Part shown: positions 58,242 through 64,000 of the stretch, piece after piece
Layout of the letters: every line of letters begins with the position of its first letter
How positions within the stretch are numbered: position 1 is the stretch's first letter
Source of the DNA: Polynucleobacter difficilis
Lineage (GTDB): Bacteria > Pseudomonadota > Gammaproteobacteria > Burkholderiales > Burkholderiaceae
Length of the DNA: 64,000 nucleotides
Direction of reading: 5' to 3'
NCBI RefSeq assembly: GCF_003065365.1
Contig: NZ_CP023276.1
Location: forward strand, 372,001-436,000
Made by a program: the position numbers and the translations under genes
The notes under the pieces: generated by a model
Told to the model about the DNA's origin: nothing
Databases searched by the model: none
Seen by the model: only the letters and a program-made list of their open reading frames with translations

Positions 58242-59875
58242 GGATTTACTTTGCGAATCCAGTCGCCCAAGTGGTCTGAAAGCAGCGCAGGCACTTGTTC
58301 ATCTGTAATCGAGAATGTTTCGGAGAAAGCACGTATGGCCATCGCGCGGTGACTCAAGTAATTAATATCCGGCTGGCTGAGGTCTTCTGGAACGCGCTGT
58401 CCATTGGAAACAAACAGCACGGATAAATCATGGCGAATCACACTATCAATCACGGGAGCGAGATGGGCGGCCTCATCAATTTTGGTGATGATCACTGAAT
58501 CGAGTTTCTCGCCATTGGCATTGAGCATCGCTTGGTTATGCAGATTAATGACCTCTTCCTGGGTACGCAAATCAGTTGTCGAGCTCATGACCAAAATGCG
58601 CTTTGCTCTACTAGAGCCATGCTGCAGCAGCAGGGATTGCTCAATCATTAAGGTGTCGCGTTGGCTAACCCCGGCGGTATCCAGAATCACGATCTTGCGA
58701 TTGGAAAACTCCTTAATCTTTGCAGCCAAATCCTCACTGTCTCTAACGGCCGTGAGCGACAGGCCCAAGATTTTGGCAAAGGTTTTGAGTTGCTCCTGAG
58801 CGCCAATACGGTAGGTGTCGGTTGTCAGGAGTGCAACTTGATTGCGGCCATAACGCAATACGCAGCGCGCCGCAATTTTGGCAACGGTCGTGGTTTTACC
58901 AACACCGGTTGGACCAATAAACGCAAATACACCGCCGCGATCAAAAATATCAAATGCATGGGATGTCTTGATCATGCACTTGACTTGCTCACGGGCATTT
59001 TTGATAAGGGCCGGAACACTCAGATCATCAGGCAGTTTGCGCGCAATTTCAGCGCACAGCTTGGGTGAAAAGCCGCTGTTTAGCAGGTGCTTCACAATTT
59101 CGGTAACGTGTTTATTTTCCTGCTGAATACTGCCCCAAAAATTACTGGCAACATGGGACTGCAGGAGGTATTTCACTTCACTGATTTCGGTTAAAAGCTT
59201 TTCGACCTTGGGTGAATTGGCCGATTCAAACTCACTTAGACTGGTTGCAACAGGCGGCACGCTTGGGGCGCTAGGAGCACTAGAGGCAACTTCTTTTTGC
59301 AATACTGCTTCGGAATTACGATGGGCTTGTGCTGCATTTTGCGCGGCCACCCTGGCGGCGTTTAGCGCTGCAAGATCATGCGTAGCCTTTGCATTTGCGG
59401 CGGCAGATGCATTAAATATCGCGTCATTATTGGAAGGATTGATCACGCTGCTGTCGTTGCGCTGTATGCGCTCAACATCATTAAATGAGGTTGGGAAAAA
59501 TGCTTCGGAACCCGGTGCTCGAATGGGGCGACCCGCTCTAGCTGGGTTACGTCTGAGGCTCCCTACAGGAATATCGCTGCTGCGCACTTTTGGCTCGGGA
59601 CTCTGCACACGGCGGGCAATGGCATTTTCAAATTTATCGGAGAGGCCAGATTGGGCCATGGACCGCTCTGAAAATGGACTGACTTCCGCATTGAAGGCAT
59701 CGGCTACTTCCGAGTGGCTAGATAAATTGGCTAAGTCTTGCGAGGTGATGGCAATGATCTCGACGCCTTGGTCGGTGTCTTTCGTGGACAGCACCATCGC
59801 ATCCGAACCCAATTCAGTGCGAATCAACTTTAATGCTTCGGCCGTATTGGCTGCGATGAATTTTTGAGGGCCCAT
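58238..59875 (-). CDS. flhF: flagellar GTPase FlhF
   Basis: The 545-residue SRP-type GTPase sets polar flagellar placement. It has a basic N-terminal B domain (KFIAANTAEALKLIRTELGSDAMVLSTK), a long alanine/serine-rich linker (about 90-230), and an NG domain with the P-loop FIGPTGVGKTTTVAKIA, DTYRIGAQEQL, VILDTAGVSQRD and ITKID. All GTPase motifs are intact, in contrast to its FlhG-like neighbour. Length is above the usual 400-490, mostly in the linker. Confidence 0.94.
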   Translation of the reverse strand: MGPQKFIAANTAEALKLIRTELGSDAMVLSTKDTDQGVEIIAITSQDLANLSSHSEVADAFNAEVSPFSERSMAQSGLSDKFENAIARRVQSPEPKVRSSDIPVGSLRRNPARAGRPIRAPGSEAFFPTSFNDVERIQRNDSSVINPSNNDAIFNASAAANAKATHDLAALNAARVAAQNAAQAHRNSEAVLQKEVASSAPSAPSVPPVATSLSEFESANSPKVEKLLTEISEVKYLLQSHVASNFWGSIQQENKHVTEIVKHLLNSGFSPKLCAEIARKLPDDLSVPALIKNAREQVKCMIKTSHAFDIFDRGGVFAFIGPTGVGKTTTVAKIAARCVLRYGRNQVALLTTDTYRIGAQEQLKTFAKILGLSLTAVRDSEDLAAKIKEFSNRKIVILDTAGVSQRDTLMIEQSLLLQHGSSRAKRILVMSSTTDLRTQEEVINLHNQAMLNANGEKLDSVIITKIDEAAHLAPVIDSVIRHDLSVLFVSNGQRVPEDLSQPDINYLSHRAMAIRAFSETFSITDEQVPALLSDHLGDWIRKVNP

Positions 59876-59911
59876 GCTTTCGCTCCGGAGTAGATCTCTT
59901 GTATGGTGATT

Positions 59912-62002
59912 TTAGGGGTTTTTGCCCGTTTGGGAGCAAAGAACTTTGAAGAAAGCGAGATTGGCGGTAGGCGGTAATTCGCTTAAGGCCAGCACGATTG
60001 CTTGGGGGCAAACTCGGCGCGCTATTCTGGAGATGGTGGTGCGGGTTCGTGTGCCGCAAACGATCACTGGGGGCAGGTTTTGGTTCTCCATTTCCTGGAC
60101 CCCTAGAATAACCTCTTCACCAAACAGGCGGGCCAATGAGGGCTCAATTAGCCCATCCGGCGCAATCGCGCCAGCGCCTATCGATTGTTCAATCAAACGC
60201 TCAAATTCCGGCTGAATGCCTAAAACTTGGTAATTGTTACCGTCACCCAAGGTATCTTGAACGATCGTGCGGCGCAGTGCATAACGAATGTGAGGCAAGA
60301 TTTCCAATGGGTCATTGAGCTTTCCTGCAAATTCGCTGGAGATCTCCAAAATGGTGCGCAGGTCTTTAATGGGTACATTTTCTTCAAGTAAAAGCTGCAA
60401 TGTGCGTTGCAACTGGGCCACGGTCACAATCTTTGGAATCACATCCTCAACCAGTTTGGGGTAGCTCATCTTGAAATGATCGAGTAAATCTTGTGTTTCT
60501 TGGCGACCCAATAGCTCAGCAGCGTGCTGGTGAATCAGGTGATCCAAGTGGGTAGTAATGACCACCGCAGGCTCAACCACGGTATAGCCTTTGGCGATCG
60601 CTTCATCGCGCATGTTTCGCTCGATCCACACTGCGGGCATACCAAAGGTCGGGTCTTTGACTTCAATGCCTGGAATTTTTTCAGTACCACTTTGCTGAAT
60701 CGCCAGCAAGCGATCGGGTAAGCACTGGCCCCGGCCAATTTCTGCGCCGTAAAGCAAGATGCGGTAGGTTTCCGCATTGAGTTGTAAGTTATCCCGAATG
60801 TGCACCGACGGAATTAAAAAACCAACTTGGGTCACAAACTTGCGCCGAATGGCTTTAATGCGTTTGATCAGATCGCTCTCATCGCCCTTATCCACAAGGG
60901 GAATCAAACGATAGGCCAACTCAAGGCAAAGCGGCTCAACGATCGGTACGTCTTTCCATTCCAACTCTTCATTTACCACGGGCTTGGCAGAGGCAATTTT
61001 GTCTGCCGCCGCCTTTTGTTTGATGCGTTGATGGCTTACGTAGGCAAGCCCCCCAAAGAGCACAGCAAAGCTAAGGAAAATGAAGTGAGGCATACCGGGC
61101 AAAATGCCCAAAATACCCATCACAGCAGCCACTACACCCAAGGCGCTGCTGTTGGCTTCAAATTGCTTAGAGACCTGCCCTGAAAAATCATCTTCGGTCG
61201 CAACGCGAGTGACCAAGATACCCGCCGCCGTTGAAATGATCAGCGCCGGAATTTGTGCAACCAGGCCATCACCAATCGTGAGCGATGCAAACACGGCAAG
61301 GGCTTTGCCAAATTCCATGTCGTGCTGCAGCACGCCGATCATCACGCCGCCGATCAGGTTGATCACCAAAATCATGATGCCGGCAATGGCATCGCCCCGA
61401 ACGAACTTAGAGGCACCATCCATGGAGCCGAAAAAGTCTGCCTCTTGTGCAACGTTGGCGCGGCGGGCTTTTGCTTCATCTTGCTGGATCAAGCCCGCAT
61501 TGAGATCGGCATCAATCGCCATTTGCTTGCCGGGCATCGAATCCAAGGCAAAGCGGGCAGATACTTCGGCCACACGGCCAGAACCTTTGGTGATCACCAC
61601 GAAATTGATTATGGTGATCACGATAAAGATGACGATACCCACCGCGTAATTACCGCCAATCAAAAACACACCAAAAGCCTCAATGACCTTACCGGCGGCA
61701 TCCGTGCCCTTATGGCCTTCCATCAGCACAATGCGGGTGGAGGCTACGTTGAGCGAAAGGCGCAATAAGGTGGTGAGAAGCAGTACGGTGGGAAAAGCAA
61801 CGAAATCATTAAAACTCTTGATGTTGATCGCCGTAAACAGAACAATGATCGAGAGTGCAATATTGAAGGTAAAGAGCACATCGAGCAGAAACGCTGGCAA
61901 GGGCACCAGCATCATGACCAGTACTAACAGTACCAATATCGGGATGGCGCCTTGTGCCGAGGGACTCGGCAATCGTGCGGTGTCAAAACCCAATATTTTC
62001 AT
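59912..62002 (-). CDS. flhA: flagellar export gate protein FlhA
   Basis: The 696-residue protein is the export gate of the flagellar type III system, with about eight membrane helices in the first 310 residues and a large cytosolic domain. Signatures are LLLTTLLRLSLNVASTRIVLMEGH, the FHIPEP region ARFALDSMPGKQMAIDADLNAGLI and GDGLVAQIPALIISTAAGILVTR. ATG 62002 is preceded by a leader with strong dyads. flhB, often the upstream neighbour, is not present; the flagellin gene lies upstream instead. Confidence 0.96.
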   Translation of the reverse strand: MKILGFDTARLPSPSAQGAIPILVLLVLVMMLVPLPAFLLDVLFTFNIALSIIVLFTAINIKSFNDFVAFPTVLLLTTLLRLSLNVASTRIVLMEGHKGTDAAGKVIEAFGVFLIGGNYAVGIVIFIVITIINFVVITKGSGRVAEVSARFALDSMPGKQMAIDADLNAGLIQQDEAKARRANVAQEADFFGSMDGASKFVRGDAIAGIMILVINLIGGVMIGVLQHDMEFGKALAVFASLTIGDGLVAQIPALIISTAAGILVTRVATEDDFSGQVSKQFEANSSALGVVAAVMGILGILPGMPHFIFLSFAVLFGGLAYVSHQRIKQKAAADKIASAKPVVNEELEWKDVPIVEPLCLELAYRLIPLVDKGDESDLIKRIKAIRRKFVTQVGFLIPSVHIRDNLQLNAETYRILLYGAEIGRGQCLPDRLLAIQQSGTEKIPGIEVKDPTFGMPAVWIERNMRDEAIAKGYTVVEPAVVITTHLDHLIHQHAAELLGRQETQDLLDHFKMSYPKLVEDVIPKIVTVAQLQRTLQLLLEENVPIKDLRTILEISSEFAGKLNDPLEILPHIRYALRRTIVQDTLGDGNNYQVLGIQPEFERLIEQSIGAGAIAPDGLIEPSLARLFGEEVILGVQEMENQNLPPVIVCGTRTRTTISRIARRVCPQAIVLALSELPPTANLAFFKVLCSQTGKNP

Positions 62003-62052
62003 GCGTATAGGTCTATTGCCTGATCAAAAAAGGAAGAAATCGCCTAAAAACA

Positions 62053-62095
62053 GCGCTAAATCAGTAAGCACTAACCTATATCTAGTGATTAGCGC
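62053..62095 (-). promoter_or_regulatory. large dyad in the flhA leader
   Basis: GCGCTAAATCA (62053-62063) faces TGATTAGCGC (62086-62095) with one bulge, and CACTA (62069-62073) faces TAGTG (62083-62087) inside. In RNA this would be an extended hairpin about 50 bases before the flhA start. It may control translation or bind a regulator. Confidence 0.5.
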
Positions 62096-62153
62096 CCCAA
62101 TAGACACTAAATATACTGTAGTTCAGGGGAAAAAACATCAAAAATGGCAAAAA

Positions 62154-62182
62154 TTGCCGATATATTAAGACCCGATCGGCAA
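62154..62182. repeat. inverted repeat TTGCCGAT ... ATCGGCAA in the flhA upstream region
   Basis: Perfect 8-base arms at 62154-62161 and 62175-62182 are separated by 13 bases, and both arms are flanked by GGCAAAAAT-like text. Each arm contains GCCGAT, which resembles the FliA -10 (GCCGATAA), but no fitting -35 is seen. An operator for a dimeric regulator is possible. Confidence 0.5.
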
Positions 62183-62258
62183 AAATGGCCTATTGCAACA
62201 AATCCTTGTTTTCGCGGGAAAAAATACCTTAAAACGAAGCAGTGGGTCGGTAAGAAAA

Positions 62259-62276
62259 GGGCCGCAGAAGCGGCCC
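62259..62276 (-). terminator. rho-independent terminator of the flagellin gene
   Basis: On the minus strand GGGCCGC and GCGGCCC (plus positions 62270-62276 and 62259-62265) form a seven-base GC stem with a four-base loop, followed by TTTTCTT. It lies 25 bases after the flagellin stop and separates flagellin from flhA. Confidence 0.85.
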
Positions 62277-62300
62277 AATTAATGAAGATCCCGTTACTGC

Positions 62301-64000
62301 TTATTTGGACTTAATGTCGTCCCAAAGGTTGATAAGGGTACGGATTGGATTTACCAAGGAATTGGCCTGAGTGATCATTTGTGCGGCTACTCTTTGCTGA
62401 ACCTCGCCCGAGGCCAATTTTGCGGACTCGGCTGCCACATCGGTATCAATTAAATCCGATTTAGACTTTTCCAGATTGATGCTTTGGGAGCGTAGATTGG
62501 TATTGATAAAGCCCACTTGGTTCATTTGCACGCCAACGATACTGCGCTCATAAGAGAGGTAGTCAAGTGCCTTATTGGCTTGTTCTTGCAGGTAGTCAAA
62601 GGCAGAGTTCCACTCCGCAGAGGTATTGCTTGAGGAGAGGCCTGCCATGGCGGTAATTTTCTGGTCAACCGCAACCAAATTGGAATTATTGCGCGGTAGA
62701 GAAGGTTGTGGGTCACCAACAGTAATCGTTGCTGTAGCTGATCCATCCCAAGCTTGACGACCAGGCGTCAGGTTTATTTGTAAACCAGAAGTCGCATCCG
62801 TAAATACGTTGGTGTTGTGCGTGATATTCGTGGTTACACCGGATTTGGTGATGGAAAGGACGGCATCACGTGCTGGATCGATACCAACTACAGAATTTAA
62901 TAGAAAGGTATTTGACGTGAAGTTCTGATCCCAGCTAGTGGCGCTGTATGCATAAGTCGATGTGTCGCGAACATATGCAGAATTGACGGGTTGGTCACGC
63001 GTTCCGAGGTCAACAATGTAATTTGGATTTGCGATTGTGTTGCCAAATCCATCGGTAATCGTTACGCGATGATCTGCTGTGGGGTCATAACGCGAATCGT
63101 AAGCATAAGTGTAGTTCTTATCCCAATGGGTGTTGTACCAAGAGGCCAAAGGCGCGGGGGGTTGACTGCGCGTACTGCCGCCGTATTTCGGGCTAGTGGA
63201 GTCATAAACAGGGTTGTACGTATTTGCGTAAGGATAAATATTGTTGTAAGCGGGCGTGGGACCAAGTTCGGTAAGAATGCGATTACCGGCTGAGCTTGAT
63301 TGGATGTTTCCAGAACTTTGTAGGGTTGAGTAAACGCCGCCACTTAAACTTAAATAGGCATTGCTATTGCCCTCGTATCCTGAAAACGACGTCGCTGATG
63401 TTGTTACTGCGTTTCCAGTGCTGGGATCTGTAGCACCACTAAGATAGCTTGGAAAGGATGTAGTTAACTTTCCATCTGCAGCTAAACTCACATTCCCATA
63501 AATTTTGGTACTCGGTAAGGTATCAATACCCACCGCCAAATTAAGATTAGTAAACGACACCGCATTGGCTGCACCGGTTGCGCCACCATTGATTTTTACT
63601 GAATAGTCGCCAGTGCCCCTTTGATACAAGCGTGCTGAAATATTTTGATCGTTAAGACTATTTACCCAGTTTGTGAACTCATTGATGGAAACAAGTGCGC
63701 CTCCGGACCCACTCAATCCTGATCCACTGCTTGAGTTGTAGGTATTGCTGCCTACAGTAAGGCTAAAGCCCGCATTAATTCCAATACTATTGGCATTACT
63801 TAAAGCCCCCGTAGCGCCGGTGCCAGTAAATCCAACTAATTCAAATTCAGTAGCGGCGGCCGATTGGCTGGTTGTGATGGTGTAGGTGCCTTTTGCTGTC
63901 GAGGCCGATGGCAACACTTGCAATGCAGTGGGATTGGTATTGCTCACCCCATTTTGGTTTTGTGTCGCCGGATCAAGCTCTAAGTCTGGCTTTGCTATGG
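62301..64000 (-). CDS. fliC: flagellin, N-terminal part outside the window
   Basis: The frame is open to the window edge; the GTG at 63947 is internal, since codons upstream continue without a stop (IAKPDLELDPATQNQNGVSNTN). The C-terminal 110 residues are the flagellin D1/D0 helices: YLQEQANKALDYLSYERSIVGVQMNQVGFI, DTDVAAESAKLASGEVQQRVAAQMITQANSL. The visible 450 residues before these form a large variable domain rich in Ser, Thr, Gly, Asn and Tyr. The central part has many YN, YP and TY pairs. The conserved N-terminal D0/D1 part is not in view. Confidence 0.85.
   Translation of the reverse strand, partial: IAKPDLELDPATQNQNGVSNTNPTALQVLPSASTAKGTYTITTSQSAAATEFELVGFTGTGATGALSNANSIGINAGFSLTVGSNTYNSSSGSGLSGSGGALVSINEFTNWVNSLNDQNISARLYQRGTGDYSVKINGGATGAANAVSFTNLNLAVGIDTLPSTKIYGNVSLAADGKLTTSFPSYLSGATDPSTGNAVTTSATSFSGYEGNSNAYLSLSGGVYSTLQSSGNIQSSSAGNRILTELGPTPAYNNIYPYANTYNPVYDSTSPKYGGSTRSQPPAPLASWYNTHWDKNYTYAYDSRYDPTADHRVTITDGFGNTIANPNYIVDLGTRDQPVNSAYVRDTSTYAYSATSWDQNFTSNTFLLNSVVGIDPARDAVLSITKSGVTTNITHNTNVFTDATSGLQINLTPGRQAWDGSATATITVGDPQPSLPRNNSNLVAVDQKITAMAGLSSSNTSAEWNSAFDYLQEQANKALDYLSYERSIVGVQMNQVGFINTNLRSQSINLEKSKSDLIDTDVAAESAKLASGEVQQRVAAQMITQANSLVNPIRTLINLWDDIKSK

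Noticed and set aside
59208..59867. Open frame of 219 codons on the plus strand
   Set aside because: It is antisense to flhF through the Ala/Ser-rich linker, has compositional bias and no family likeness; flhF is clearly the real gene.
61104..61768. Long plus-strand frames opposite flhA
   Set aside because: They mirror the hydrophobic flhA helices and lack ribosome sites or recognisable domains.
62140..62190. TGGCA-like and TTGCC text upstream of flhA as a sigma-54 promoter
   Set aside because: GG and GC are 10 bases apart instead of 12 on both strands.
62154..62190. GCCGAT as a FliA -10 for flhA
   Set aside because: No TAAA-type -35 is found at the right distance on either strand.
63945..63947. 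GTG at 63947 as the flagellin start
   Set aside because: Codons upstream remain open to the window edge and the conserved flagellin N-terminus is absent, so the gene continues past base 64000.

Overview
The window looks like chromosome from an aerobic anoxygenic phototrophic betaproteobacterium of the Burkholderiales, possibly a freshwater Polynucleobacter-like lineage. This placement is inferred from gene content and order: puf-crt-bch-puh order, spheroidenone-type carotenoid genes, the oxygen-dependent cyclase AcsF, BciB, and polar-type flagellar genes. No rRNA, tRNA, CRISPR array, transposase or integrase was seen.

Bases 1-34.6 kb are the right-hand part of a photosynthesis gene cluster. 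It starts inside the puf operon: a possible PufQ-like tail, pufA, pufL, pufM, pufC, then crtI and crtB. Convergent to these is a minus-strand block, crtC, crtD, crtA, ppsR, aerR, holding late carotenoid steps and the redox/light regulators. From about 11.7 kb a long plus-strand run follows: bchF, bchN, bchB, bchH, bchL, bchM, lhaA, puhA, puhB, puhC, a small unknown gene, acsF, puhE. A second transcription unit starts at 26.3 kb: bchG, a pucC-like gene, bchP, tspO, hemA, dxs, bciB. A second AerR-like regulator and rsuA (34.9-36.6 kb) close the region. Candidate PpsR/CrtJ operators (TGT-N12-ACA) lie at 11.58 kb, 26.28 kb and 34.70 kb, and two of these promoters share a further GGTAAACCC / AGGGTAA element. 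Genes expected for the full pathway but not in view (pufB, crtE, crtF, bchC, bchX, bchY, bchZ, bchD, bchI) presumably lie outside the window.

Bases 36.8-43.6 kb hold a cell-envelope and cytoskeleton group: three bactofilins, a RodZ-like protein, several small membrane proteins of unknown function and a GGDEF diguanylate cyclase with an intact I-site.

Bases 43.6-64 kb are flagellar. They include rpoN (sigma-54), flgA, flgM (behind a good sigma-54 -24/-12 candidate), a FlgN-like gene, two YcgR-like PilZ proteins, two tandem Sel1-repeat proteins, fliA, a degenerate FlhG-like gene, flhF, flhA and the C-terminal part of a flagellin. Between rpoN and flgA, at 46.1-52.7 kb, lies the most unusual segment: a two-TM PDZ protein, a CheW-like protein, a two-TM receptor-shaped coiled-coil protein without a recognisable MCP signalling hairpin, and a CheA/ChpA-like protein that has lost its phosphotransfer histidine and ATP-binding motifs. 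I interpret this as a chemosensory-like scaffold without phosphorylation chemistry. It is the best candidate here for an undescribed system.
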